Source: Planktothrix rubescens CCAP 1459/22 (GTDB lineage: Bacteria; Cyanobacteriota; Cyanobacteriia; Cyanobacteriales; Microcoleaceae). Taken from it: a stretch of 64,000 nucleotides of DNA. This document shows, piece by piece, positions 41,569 through 52,100 of this stretch. Location of the stretch: the NCBI GenBank assembly GCA_904830895.1, contig LR882958.1, forward strand, positions 2,660,001-2,724,000. Direction: 5' to 3'. The notes under the pieces are model-generated. The model searched no databases, was not told the origin of the DNA, and worked only from the letters and a program-made list of their open reading frames with translations. A program made the translations under genes and the position numbers. The first letter of the stretch is position 1; the number at the start of each line of letters is the position of its first letter.

Positions 41569-41644
41569 ATTTGAGGGATAGAATAACCACACAAACAGTT
41601 AGGAATGCTACAATACCTCATAATGCTGACGGAGAATTGAGAAA

Positions 41645-42820
41645 ATGCTATTTGCGCCCGTTGAAGAAAAAATGTGGGAGAAATCTTCCTCAAAACGTCA
41701 AAAAAAAATGTCTGATGGAGAAATTAATGATAAATACTCCTCACAAGAAAACCGAATTCTAACTGAAATTAATCGGGAAAAACTCCCTAGCTTTGCTGAA
41801 GCTTTAAAGAAAAAAGGATATATGAATGTACAGCCCGTTTACCAAAGAAGACCCCGATGGGATGCCAAGATGAAGTCACGATTAATTGAGTCATTCCTAA
41901 TTAATATTCCTGTTCCGCCCATTATTCTGTTTGAAGAAGATTACAATTCTTATGAAGTCATGGATGGTCAACAGAGAATTACAGCAATTAGAGAGTTCTA
42001 TGAAAACAAACTCAAACTAACGGGACTCGAACTTTGGCCAGAAATCAATGGACGTACTTATGATCAACTTCCAATTAAAGTTAAAGCAGGAATTGATCGA
42101 CGATCTATTTCATCTATTGTTATTATTGCAGAATCAACTTCTGATCCTGAAATAGCTTTTTTCCTCAAACAGAAAAGTTTTGAACGTTTTAATACCGGAG
42201 GCGTAGATTTAAGTCAGCAGGAAGTACGGAATTGTTTGTATCAGGGGAAGTTTAATTCATTATTGCTGGAATTATCTCGTGATCCTATCTTTACTCAATC
42301 TTGGGGAATTCCTACAGATGAAAATGACCCTGATTTATTAAACAATAATCTTTATAAAAAAATGGAGGATGCAGAATTAGTGCTTCGTTTCTTTGCCTTG
42401 AGGAATGTAGACCATTTTCAACGGGGAATGGAAGGATTTCTTGATCTTTATATGATCAAAAGTTTAAAATTTTCTGATCAGGATATTTTAATCCTAAAGG
42501 AAGTATTTTTAAAAACAATTAATCTAGCTTACCAAATTTATAATGATAATTTATTCAAACCCTTCGATCCAAAATCTATGACTTGTTGGAAGAAAGATTC
42601 CTATAAAGCTTATTATGATGCGGTCATGGTTGGATTTAATCGACATTTGGATGAAAGAGAAATTTTAATCAATAAAAAAACAAGAATTATTGAAGAAACA
42701 AAGAAACTCTTTGAACGGGAAGAATCACGTCTTTTAACAGGAGGTGGGAAAAGTAAAGCGGAAATTCAGCAACGAATCCAACTCTTTGATGATATGCTAT
42801 CGCAGGTTATTGGAGAATAG
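41645..42820 (+). CDS. DUF262 domain protein
   Basis: A 391-residue protein. From about residue 50 it has VQPVYQRRPRWDAKMKSRLIESFLINIPVPPIILFEE and YEVMDGQQRITAIREFYEN, the DUF262 (ParB/Srx-like) domain, with the DGQQR motif intact. The C-terminal half is helical and includes RFNTGGVDLSQQEVRNCLY. DUF262 is the N-terminal part of GmrSD-type modification-dependent nucleases, but the C-terminal DUF1524 HNH motif is not seen, so it may be an NTPase-like sensor. The start at 41645 has a GGAG site; an in-frame ATG at 41708 is an alternative. The following small gene starts six bases later. Confidence 0.82.
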   Translation: MLFAPVEEKMWEKSSSKRQKKMSDGEINDKYSSQENRILTEINREKLPSFAEALKKKGYMNVQPVYQRRPRWDAKMKSRLIESFLINIPVPPIILFEEDYNSYEVMDGQQRITAIREFYENKLKLTGLELWPEINGRTYDQLPIKVKAGIDRRSISSIVIIAESTSDPEIAFFLKQKSFERFNTGGVDLSQQEVRNCLYQGKFNSLLLELSRDPIFTQSWGIPTDENDPDLLNNNLYKKMEDAELVLRFFALRNVDHFQRGMEGFLDLYMIKSLKFSDQDILILKEVFLKTINLAYQIYNDNLFKPFDPKSMTCWKKDSYKAYYDAVMVGFNRHLDEREILINKKTRIIEETKKLFEREESRLLTGGGKSKAEIQQRIQLFDDMLSQVIGE

Positions 42821-42826
42821 CTGGCA

Positions 42827-43066
42827 ATGTTTGAGAATCTTTTAGAGAAAGCTATTAGAAAAGTTGAAACTGTTCGTGAAATGATCAATACTAATGAGAG
42901 ACTTAGGGCAATTGTTTCTGGAAATAACGCTCTATTGAATGATAGACTTAGGGCAGTTGTTTCTGAAAATAACGCTCTATTAAAGGAACTATCTTCTGGT
43001 TCAAAAGTTGGTTTAAAGTTTAACATTGATGCTCAAGAAGGATTCAAGCTTTATGTAATCAATTAA
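42827..43066 (+). CDS. Small partner protein downstream of DUF262
   Basis: A 79-residue protein, ENLLEKAIRKVETVREMI then a duplicated segment (NERLRAIVSGNNALLN / DRLRAVVSENNALLKE) encoded by a 45-bp tandem repeat, and a C-terminal FNIDAQEGFKLYVIN. The repeated helices form a short coiled coil. It begins six bases after the DUF262 gene and likely forms an operon with it. Its last eight bases overlap the convergent ABC-transporter gene. Confidence 0.6.
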   Translation: MFENLLEKAIRKVETVREMINTNERLRAIVSGNNALLNDRLRAVVSENNALLKELSSGSKVGLKFNIDAQEGFKLYVIN

Positions 43067-45053
43067 AGTTACTATTTCTAATATTTCCTGAAGGAATAGA
43101 AGCAATTAATTGACGGGTATAGGCTTGTTTGGGATAGCGATAAATTTCCTCGGCGGTTCCAGTTTCTTCGATTTTTCCTTGATTCATCACAATAATCCGA
43201 TCGCTCATAAATTTAACCACACTTAAATCATGGGAAATAAAAATATAAGTTAGATTAAATTCCGATTGTAACTCTTTTAAGAGGTTCAAAACCTGCGCCT
43301 GTACCGACACATCTAGGGCGGAAACTGATTCATCACAAATAATAAATTTAGGGTTTAATGCTAAAGCTCTAGCAATACAAATCCGTTGTCTTTGTCCTCC
43401 TGAAAATTCATGGGGATAACGACGCATTAAATCAGGATTTAATCCCACTCTTTCCAATAAATAAGCCACGCGATCGCATTTTTCCTTAAAATTATTTCCC
43501 ACTTGATGAATAATTAAAGGTTCCATTACCGCGTCTCCAATGCTGATTCTAGGGTCAAGGGAACTAAAAGGATCTTGAAAGATAATCTGCATATTTCGCC
43601 GCACCCAACGCATTTTATGATTAAATTGTTGTTGATTTCGATAATTTTTAAATCCACTAAATATAGCTGTTTCTAAATAAGGGGCGGTAATATCTTGACC
43701 TTCAAATAATACCTGACCACTCAAGGGCTTAATTAGTTGTAAAATTGCTCTGGCTAAGGTACTTTTTCCACAGCCCGACTCTCCCACTAATCCCAAGGTT
43801 TCCCCTGGATAAACCTCAAAAGAAACATCATTAACCGCCATAAATAACCGTTTAGTTTGACCCAATACTCCGGGTATTTTAAAACCAACTCTTAAATTTT
43901 TAACGGATAAAATTGGATTATCCGAGGGGAGACTCGGTAAAAAGGATTTAGAACTTAAAGCAATATTAGAAATATTATTATAAATTTTATTGACTTCTGC
44001 TTGAGGTTTTTCCCTAATTTCTTTTTCGCCATTTTCTAAGGTGACAACCTCCATAAAATCCGCCACCGTTGGTAATCTTACCGCCGGGTTATCTAAGGTA
44101 GGACGACAGGCTAATAATCCTTTAGTATAGGGATTTTGAGGGGCTGTAAAAATTTGCTGAATAGTTCCTGACTCGACTATTTTTCCCTGGAACATTACCG
44201 CCACTTGGTCAGCAATTTGAGCGATAATTCCCAAATCATGGGTAATAAAAATCATCGCCATTCCCCGATATTCTTGTAACTCTTGAAGTAACTCTAATAT
44301 TGTTGCTTGTACGGTAACATCTAAGGCCGTTGTGGGTTCATCCGCAATTAATAATATCGGGTTACAAGAAATCGCCATAGCAATCATTACCCGTTGTAAT
44401 TGTCCCCCCGATAATTCATGGGGATATCGATCTAACATAGCTCGTTTTTGAGCATTCACTTGTTGAATTACTTCTCTTTTTCTGGTGCGTTTATCTTGTA
44501 ATTCCTGGGGAGAACGGGATGTTGCTTGATGGTTTTGTTCTTCTAATGCTTGCTGCATTAATTGATCATCACTTGGGAGTAATTTAACTTCCTGTAATAA
44601 CGATGCTGCTTTCCACATCGCCTGTTTAGGGGATATTTTTTGATGCTGAATAATAGCTTCTGCTAACTGAAAACCAATGGTAAATACGGGATTCAGGGAG
44701 GTCATTGGTTCCTGAAAAATCATGGAAATTTGACCGCCGCGATAGGTTTGTTTTTGAGTTGATGAAAGTTGTAATAAATTAGCAGGTTGGGAATAGGGGT
44801 TATAGTCTTCAGATTCAGGAATTTGAAACCAAACTTCTCCATCAACTTGAGTGGTTGCGGTCGAAAGTAACCCCATAATTGCTAATGCTGTCACGGATTT
44901 TCCTGAACCGGACTCGCCCACAATTCCCAAGGTTTGTCCCCGTCCGACCTGGAAGGAAATGTCATCAACGGCGGTAAGCGTCCGTTCGTCGGTTTCAAAC
45001 TCAACCCGCAGATTATTTACGTTCAGGACAGCATATTGCATGGAAGTTACCAT
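43059..45053 (-). CDS. Double-ATPase peptide/nickel-type ABC transporter protein
   Basis: A 664-residue protein with two complete nucleotide-binding domains of the DppD/DppF (GsiA-like) class. Domain 1: GESGSGKSVTALA, LSGGQLQRVMIAMA, LLIADEPTTALDVT. Domain 2: GESGCGKSTLARAI, FSGGQRQRICIARAL, FIICDESVSALDVS. Between them is an interdomain with the usual oligopeptide-type zinc-free CRPTLDNPAVRLP. Fused ATPases of this kind energise import of di/oligopeptides or glutathione; the permease and binding protein must lie elsewhere. The C-terminus overlaps the neighbouring convergent gene by eight bases. Confidence 0.92.
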   Translation of the reverse strand: MVTSMQYAVLNVNNLRVEFETDERTLTAVDDISFQVGRGQTLGIVGESGSGKSVTALAIMGLLSTATTQVDGEVWFQIPESEDYNPYSQPANLLQLSSTQKQTYRGGQISMIFQEPMTSLNPVFTIGFQLAEAIIQHQKISPKQAMWKAASLLQEVKLLPSDDQLMQQALEEQNHQATSRSPQELQDKRTRKREVIQQVNAQKRAMLDRYPHELSGGQLQRVMIAMAISCNPILLIADEPTTALDVTVQATILELLQELQEYRGMAMIFITHDLGIIAQIADQVAVMFQGKIVESGTIQQIFTAPQNPYTKGLLACRPTLDNPAVRLPTVADFMEVVTLENGEKEIREKPQAEVNKIYNNISNIALSSKSFLPSLPSDNPILSVKNLRVGFKIPGVLGQTKRLFMAVNDVSFEVYPGETLGLVGESGCGKSTLARAILQLIKPLSGQVLFEGQDITAPYLETAIFSGFKNYRNQQQFNHKMRWVRRNMQIIFQDPFSSLDPRISIGDAVMEPLIIHQVGNNFKEKCDRVAYLLERVGLNPDLMRRYPHEFSGGQRQRICIARALALNPKFIICDESVSALDVSVQAQVLNLLKELQSEFNLTYIFISHDLSVVKFMSDRIIVMNQGKIEETGTAEEIYRYPKQAYTRQLIASIPSGNIRNSNFN

Positions 45054-45153
45054 TTTGATTAATTGTATTCTTGAATCAATTATGATACAATATAGATAGG
45101 TTTTAAAGGTTTGTCAAATTAACTCGTTCAATTTAGCTGGATAGGTTAGAGAC

Positions 45154-45756
45154 ATGATTAATTCTCTCAACATAGCTCGCTATTTTATTGTAAAAGCTTA
45201 TCAGGATGGTATAGAAGCAGAAATGACAAATATGAAAGTACAAAAACTTTTATATTATGCACAAAGCTTATATTTAGCCCTCTATGATCAGCCTTTATTT
45301 GAAGAAGAAATTCAAGATTGGCGTTATGGCCCTGTTTGTCCTCCTGCTTATCAATATTATAGTGAATTTGAAGCCAATCAACTCCCAATTCCTGACGCAG
45401 AAATTATCTTAGAAATTCCTGATGATCAGAAGTCAGTTTTAGAAGAAGTTTGGGATTATTTTGGCGGGTATCACGCTTATAGATTAAGTGGGATGACTCA
45501 CCTAGAATTTCCTTGGAAAAAAGCACGTCAGGGTTTATCCTCAGAAGCAAGATCAACTCAACCAATTTTGATTGAGGATATGAAAGCATTAGGATATCAA
45601 AAATTAGACGTTATAGAACGAGATCATCCGGCTTATGAACCTGTAATGTCTGAAGTTTTGAAAGATACTATAACTTCCGTAAATAATCAATCAGAACCTT
45701 CAACTCTTATTCATAAAGGAGAAGTGCGTGACTGGATTAACTCCCTTCTCGATTGA
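45154..45756 (+). CDS. Panacea (DUF4065) domain protein
   Basis: A 200-residue protein of the Panacea/SocA family: NIARYFIVKAYQDGIEAEMTNMKVQKLLYYAQSLYLALYDQPLFEEEIQDWRYGPV is the pattern, with KVQKLLYYAQ and DWRYGPV as hallmarks. Panacea domains act as antitoxins in many toxin-antitoxin pairs and as proteolytic adaptors (SocA). No toxin is evident beside it; the neighbour to the right is a HicB-like protein. C-terminal residues 145-200 are less conserved. Confidence 0.85.
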   Translation: MINSLNIARYFIVKAYQDGIEAEMTNMKVQKLLYYAQSLYLALYDQPLFEEEIQDWRYGPVCPPAYQYYSEFEANQLPIPDAEIILEIPDDQKSVLEEVWDYFGGYHAYRLSGMTHLEFPWKKARQGLSSEARSTQPILIEDMKALGYQKLDVIERDHPAYEPVMSEVLKDTITSVNNQSEPSTLIHKGEVRDWINSLLD

Positions 45757-45819
45757 ATCTTCTTTGCGATCGCTAATTATCCTGAATTTGAATTAAACTC
45801 ATTATTAAGGAAACTTTAA

Positions 45820-46137
45820 ATGATGTTAACAGATTATATTTACACAGCCATGAATCGAGCAAAATATGAGATATTAGATGATGGGATATTTTATGGAGAA
45901 ATACCCGACTGTCAGGGAGTTTGGAGTAGTGCTAAAACCTTAGAACAATGTCGAGAAAATTTACAAGATGCGTTAGAAGGATGGATCATTTTAGGGTTAC
46001 GTTTGGGTCATCAATTACCAATTTTAGACCATATTAACTCCTCTTGTTCCAATGCTCTGCATTGGAATACTAATCTTGAGGCTCTGCCTCAAATAATAAT
46101 AGGAGGCGGAGCCTCCATGAATAGCATTTCTAGGTAG
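45820..46137 (+). CDS. HicB-family antitoxin with repeat-derived tail
   Basis: A 105-residue protein. Residues 8-73 are a HicB fold: AKYEILDDGIFYGEIPDCQGVWSSAKTLEQCRENLQDALEGWI, then LGLRLGHQLPILDHIN. From residue 74 the sequence (SSCSNALHWNT, NLEALPQI, IGGGASMNSISR) is a translation of the palindromic repeat at 46039. The normal HicB end is therefore lost or replaced. There is no HicA gene next to it. The antitoxin core may still fold, but its DNA-binding or partner tail is missing. Confidence 0.8.
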   Translation: MMLTDYIYTAMNRAKYEILDDGIFYGEIPDCQGVWSSAKTLEQCRENLQDALEGWIILGLRLGHQLPILDHINSSCSNALHWNTNLEALPQIIIGGGASMNSISR

Positions 46138-46155
46138 AACCTAGAAACGAGGGGG
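46039..46155. repeat. Palindromic repeat with four hairpins, copy 1
   Basis: Contains in series CCAATGCTCTGCATTGG, GAGGCTCTGCCTC, GGAGGCGGAGCCTCC and TCTAGGTAGAACCTAGA, each a near-perfect hairpin. The same unit occurs twice at 52980-53225. It begins inside the HicB-like gene. Confidence 0.92.
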
Positions 46156-46181
46156 AAATCATGGGAATTGGATGATCTTTT

Positions 46182-48998
46182 TTAGGTTTTACCCTCAACT
46201 ATTTTAATTTCTGCTTCTGTTAATCCATATAATTCATAAACCAGTTGGTCTATTTGTTGTTCTAAGGTATTATTTATTGAAGGATCATTGATTAATTTTG
46301 ATGCTAAGTTTACCAGTTCATTTTGCTGTTTATCTGTAGGATTTAGGGGAATAGATATGGGTTCTAAATATTTTGTTTTAAAGCGAAAATAACCTCCTTG
46401 AACAATATTACCTGTATTTGATAAGAAAAACCACATCAGTCGAGAATTAAGAATAGCTAAAAAATATTCGATTCTTAAATGTACATCAGTTTTCAAAATT
46501 AATGCGTAGGTTGTGTCATTATGAAAATAGTTTCCTTCCCTATCTAAACTCATTTTTGTCCCCAAACAGATATCAGGAGTTAAAATTTTAGGACTATTTA
46601 AGTTAATGATTTGACGAGAATTCCATAAAGCATACCAAGCTGGATATTTCATTTTTGAACTTCCTCGTATTGATAACCTCTTTTCGTGGTTTTTTAAATA
46701 TTGATAGGTTAAGGGATAATCTTCAACTAACTGTTTTTCTGGAATTAACATAGTACGCTTATTTAATAAATAATAGGGATAAATTATATAAAGATCAGAA
46801 TTTTGATTTTTCCATTTTTTTATATTTTTTCCCGTTAGCAAAGGTTTACATATTTGTTTTTCTAGTTTAACCTGATTATTGAGTGCTTTAGAATAGCCGA
46901 AAATATGTTCTTCTAATTCAATACAATTATACAAATAAAATATATCATTATCTCCTGAGATAATTCCTTGAAAAATCCCTTCAAATATTGAATTAATGGG
47001 TTTACCTTTGGTTTTAACATGATCAATAATTTTTTGATGAATTTTAGAGTTACTTAAAGTCCATGAATTTTGATTTAATTCTCCGTAACTAAGTTTATTG
47101 AATTTTAAATATTCTCCAGATTTAAGCATTTCAGGATTAATTCTTATGAATTGCAGTTGGGAATTATTGCGGGAGAAAAAGGTAATACAAGTATAAGTTG
47201 TTGCATCTTCAAAAACCTTATGATCCTCAAAATGAATAATTTTATTAACAAACTGATTCTGTTTTAGATAGTCTCTTGTATTAGTAGCAAAGTCAGCAAC
47301 TAAATATTTATGTGGAAGAATATATGCAGAATAGGAGGATTTTTTTGTAATTTGATTTAGAAGTTCAATAAATAGTACATAGATATCATATTTCCCATTA
47401 GCTATAAAATAATGATGATGATAAAATTCTTTATTAGAAACTTCTTGAAATCCCAGATAAGGCGGATTTCCCATCACCACATCAAAACCGATAAAATTAC
47501 CATCATCATCCAAAATTTCAGGAAACTCAAACCGCCATTCAAACGCATTATTATAAATTTTACCGCTTTCAATATCAATACCACTTTTCTTTAACGCTGG
47601 TTTTAAGTCCGCATCCAAGGGAAAACGACTAATTAAAGAGTTACCGCACTTGATATTAATATCAATATTCGGTATGGTTTCTAATTCTGTGTAATTACTA
47701 TCCGCTTTATAATAGGCATTTTTTAGTAATTCTATCCATAACCGTAACCGACATATTTTAACAGAGTTGGGGTTAATATCCACACCAAATAGGCAATTTT
47801 CTATAATTGTTTGTTTTTCGTGAAATAGGGTTTCTTGGATGCGTTGACTTTCTGGGTTTTGGGGAATATAGCTAAATAATTTATGATCTTCATCCGTGAT
47901 TATTAACTGATCATTTTCTACCATTATTTGATATTCTTTTAATCGTCTTCCAGTTTGATCCTGTAGAATATTGAGATCATGTTTAATGGCGATAATTTCA
48001 TTCAACGCTGACACTAAAAAATGTCCCGAACCCACCGCCGGATCACAAATTTTTAAACTATTAATAATTTGATTTGCTTCGGTTCTATCTTCTATTTTAT
48101 TATATAAATCATCCAGATTTTGGCAATTCCAACTTTTAATTTCATTGAATTTCTGGACAACTGCTTTCCGCAAAGTTTCTCGACACATATACATGGTAAT
48201 AAAACCAGGGGTAAAATATGACCCGTCTTTATAACCGTTAATTTTCTCAAAAATTAGTCCTAAAACCGAAGCATTAATCAGGGTTTTCTGTTCTTCTTGA
48301 ATACCTTCTAAACCTTCGCTACTAAAATCATAAGCATCGAGAAACTCAAATAAATATTGTAGGGTATTCAGTTCTCCGGTGCGTTTATTTCCGTTAGAAT
48401 CTTTTAAAACAGTTGTTGATAAAATTGGGAGTTTTTCGGTTCTCAGGTTACTAATAACTAGGGTTTGATGTTCGAGTTCTGTGGGTTCAAATAGTGAACT
48501 ATTCAGATAGGGAATATTAGCAAAAATTGTTTTTATATCTTCCTGGCGTTGATTTCGTTTAACTGATAACACCTGAAAAAATAGACGGTTTAAATCATCG
48601 AAATCATGAATTTTATCTAAATTTAGAAAGGCAAAATTGCGATCGCCTTTGTAAGTAATTAGTTGAGATTCTAATAATTTTAAGAATAGAATCCGGTTTA
48701 TCCAAGTAATTGATAATTCTAAAGCAATATTAAAAACCTGTTCGGTTGCAGTTTCTCCAAATTGTTCGGGTTTTTCCAGTCGGGAAATTTTATCTAAACT
48801 ATCGAGTTGTAAAATAGCATTTTCCAGCAGTGAACCAGGATTTCTTTGTGCTTCGGTTTGACGTTTGATCAGTTTTTTATTCTTTTCTTTGGTTTCGGTT
48901 AAACCAATAATATGCAGTAATTCACTATAAAAACTTTTATCGAGAGTATTGCTATCGTTATTTAAGGTTTCTCTAGGTTGTCTTTGGTTATTTTTCAT
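46182..48998 (-). CDS. Nuclease-less type IIG methyltransferase paralogue
   Basis: A 938-residue Eco57I-like adenine methyltransferase. Motif I is DPAVGSGHFLVSAL, the catalytic motif is NPPYLGF, and the last part is a TaqI-like specificity domain. It is a close copy of the next gene upstream but lacks its N-terminal nuclease region: RQPRETLN joins directly to NDSNTLDK. A second in-frame loss removes a coiled-coil of about 95 residues (GIDIE joins SGKIY). The specificity region differs strongly, so it would methylate another sequence. The ATG at 48998 is chosen; an in-frame GTG lies 12 bases upstream. The C-terminal 25 residues are identical with those of the paralogue. Confidence 0.88.
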   Translation of the reverse strand: MKNNQRQPRETLNNDSNTLDKSFYSELLHIIGLTETKEKNKKLIKRQTEAQRNPGSLLENAILQLDSLDKISRLEKPEQFGETATEQVFNIALELSITWINRILFLKLLESQLITYKGDRNFAFLNLDKIHDFDDLNRLFFQVLSVKRNQRQEDIKTIFANIPYLNSSLFEPTELEHQTLVISNLRTEKLPILSTTVLKDSNGNKRTGELNTLQYLFEFLDAYDFSSEGLEGIQEEQKTLINASVLGLIFEKINGYKDGSYFTPGFITMYMCRETLRKAVVQKFNEIKSWNCQNLDDLYNKIEDRTEANQIINSLKICDPAVGSGHFLVSALNEIIAIKHDLNILQDQTGRRLKEYQIMVENDQLIITDEDHKLFSYIPQNPESQRIQETLFHEKQTIIENCLFGVDINPNSVKICRLRLWIELLKNAYYKADSNYTELETIPNIDINIKCGNSLISRFPLDADLKPALKKSGIDIESGKIYNNAFEWRFEFPEILDDDGNFIGFDVVMGNPPYLGFQEVSNKEFYHHHYFIANGKYDIYVLFIELLNQITKKSSYSAYILPHKYLVADFATNTRDYLKQNQFVNKIIHFEDHKVFEDATTYTCITFFSRNNSQLQFIRINPEMLKSGEYLKFNKLSYGELNQNSWTLSNSKIHQKIIDHVKTKGKPINSIFEGIFQGIISGDNDIFYLYNCIELEEHIFGYSKALNNQVKLEKQICKPLLTGKNIKKWKNQNSDLYIIYPYYLLNKRTMLIPEKQLVEDYPLTYQYLKNHEKRLSIRGSSKMKYPAWYALWNSRQIINLNSPKILTPDICLGTKMSLDREGNYFHNDTTYALILKTDVHLRIEYFLAILNSRLMWFFLSNTGNIVQGGYFRFKTKYLEPISIPLNPTDKQQNELVNLASKLINDPSINNTLEQQIDQLVYELYGLTEAEIKIVEGKT

Positions 48999-49115
48999 AG
49001 TCAAAATCACTAGAAATACGGGTTAAAGAAAGTACAAAGAAGGAAACACAAAGACACTAAGACACTAAGAAATGAAGATTATCAAGGGAAAATTAGGGAG
49101 AGTGGATAATCTTTT

Positions 49116-52100
49116 TTAGGTTTTACCCTCAACTATTTTAATTTCTGCTTCTGTTAATCCATATAATTCATAAACCAGTTGATCGATTTGTTGTTCTAAT
49201 ATTATTGTATCTGCATTGGGGTTAGATTGTTTGGCGGTGAGGATTTCATCAACAAGTGAAATAATAGGTTTACCTTGTTCTTTAGTTATGTTAGGAATTG
49301 GGATTTGTCCAAAATATTTCCAGATCAATTGATATCCATTTTGAATAGCTGTACAGTATTTTGAAATCAGCCACCAACCCATTTTTGAATTAAGAATCGC
49401 CAATAAAACTTTATCTTCTTTTGAAATAATCCACATAGAATCATTACAGTAAAGCCCTTGCTCATCATAAATAAAGCATGGTTTTACCTGAAATTTTTGA
49501 TACATGATTTTAGGTTTTTCAAATTCTTGGTAATAATCTGAAGCGTATCTCTGCATTGCATACCATTCATATCGTACACCTGTTTCTGTTAAATTTCTTT
49601 TTTCAAGTTTTTCTTTGTAACCTAGCAAATGATTATAGATACTAGGATATTCTTGCTTAAACATTAATTCAGCTTCAACAGATGCTCCTTTTATATTTAC
49701 ATCATCTTGCAAAGGGAAATGCCAAGGTATGAATAGAAGATGTTTCTCAGCATTTGGAGTCAAATATTTTCCAACATCTCGTCCTTGTAATATTGATTTA
49801 ATAACTTTCTTGTATTTAAGATTTTGAGATATTAACTCTATCTTTTTGGAATTGTCAATCAAAAATGCTTCTGTTAAACCTGTTACAATTCCTCGAAATG
49901 ACTTGTTATCAACATATTCAGCTAATAAAACACATTTACTTTTTATTGTTGAAAGTAATTTTTGATCACCATCAGAAGAAATTACCCAAGTTTCATCATT
50001 TAAGGCTTCAACTGTTATTTGATTAGAGATACTTTCTATATATGAGCTAAATCCATTATGATAATTAAGTGTTTTCACAGCAGCAGAAATAAAATCAGCA
50101 TTATTGCTTTGTTTTGAAGCATTAAGAATACAAGGATAAGTAGTTGCTTCTTCAAATACTTGTAGATAACCAAAATCAATAATTCCCTGGAGTTGATTTT
50201 CTAAAAATAAGATTCTTAATGCTTTCCCATAACCTGTTTGCATCCACTTATTAGGCATAATATAGCAGAAGTTCCCAAATCCTCTTAATATTTCAAACGC
50301 CTTTTCTACAAAAAATACATACAAGTCAGCAGTTCCCGAATAGGTTCTAAAATGAGTCTGTAAATATGGTTTTTGGGTTTTAATTTCTTCTTGTCGAATA
50401 TAAGGAGGATTTCCAATCACAACATCAAAACCAATAAAATTAGCATCATCATCCAAAACTTCAGGAAACTCAAACCGCCATTCAAACGCATTTTCATAAA
50501 TTTTACCACTTTCGATTTCCTCAATTTCCACCCTTAACTTATCAATCTCATTATTCAACTTAATAATTTTTTTCTCCCGCGCTTTTTGTTCGGTTTTAGT
50601 TTCCTCAAATAGCGAAAGTTGATTCTCTAAATTATAAACTTCCCCCTCTAACTGTCTTAACTTCGTTTTCTTGGGGTCAACTCCTTGAAGTGTGGTTTTG
50701 AAATTACTTTTAATACTATTAATTAACCTTTCCATATCCCGCTTTTGCTGTTTATTCTCCGCATGGCGATAGGTCTGGACAGCGTTTTGATAGGTTTCAA
50801 TATCAATCCCACTTTTCTTTAACGCTGGTTTTAAATCCGCATCTAAGGGAAAACGACTAATTAAAGAGTTACCGCATTTAATATTAATATCAATATTCGG
50901 TAGAGTTTCCAATTCCGTGTAATTACTCTCCGGTTTATAATAGGCATTTTTTAATAATTCTATCCATAACCGTAACCGACAAATTTTAACCGAGTTGGGG
51001 TTAATATCCACACCTAATAAACAATTTTCGATAATTGTTTGCTTTTCATGAAATAGGGTTTCTTGGATGCGTTGACTTTCTGGGTTTTTCGGGGTATAGC
51101 TAAACGGTTGATGATCTTCATCGGTGATGATTAATTCATCATTTTCTACAATAACTTGATATTCTTTTAATCGTCTCCCGTTTTTATCCTGTAGAATATT
51201 CAGATCATTTTTAATTGCAATTATTTCATTCAACGCAGACACTAAAAAATGTCCTGAACCCACCGCCGGATCACAAATTTTGAGACTATTAATAATTTGA
51301 TTTGCTTCGTTTCTATCTTCTATTTTATCATATAAATCATCAAGAGTTTGACAATTCCAACCTTTAATATCATTGAATTTCTGGACAACTGCTTTCCGTA
51401 AAGTTTCCCGACACATATACATGGTAATAAAACCAGGGGTAAAATATGACCCATCTTTATAACCGTTAATTTTCTCGAAAATTAGTCCTAAAACCGAAGC
51501 ATTAATCAGGGTTTTCTGTTCTTCTTGAATACCTTCTAAACCTTCGCTACTAAAATCATAAGCATCAAGAAACTCAAATAAATATTGTAGGGTATTGAGT
51601 TCTCCGGTGCGTTTATTTCCGTTAGGATCTTTTAAGACTGTTGATGATAAAATCGGTAGTTTTTCGGCTCTCAGGTTACTAATAACTAGGGTGTGATGTT
51701 CGAGTTCGGTGGGTTCAAATAGGGAACTATTCAGATAGGGAACATTAGCAAAAATCTTTTTTACATCCGATTTTCTCTCACTAGATTTAACCGCTAATAC
51801 TTGGAAAAATAACCGATCTAAATCATCAAAATTATGAATTTTATCTAAATTGAGAAAGGCAAAATTGCGATCGCCTTTATGATAAGTTATTAATTGAGAT
51901 TCTAATAATTTTAAGAATAAAATCCGGTTTATCCAAGTAATTGATAGCTCTAAAGCAACATTAAAAACCTGGTCGGGTGCAGTTTCTCCAAATTGTTCGG
52001 GTTTTTCCAGTCGGGAAATTTTATCTAAACTATCGAGTTGTAAAATAGCATTTTCTAGCAGTGAAGCTGGATTTCTTTGTGCTTCGGGTTGACGTTTGAT

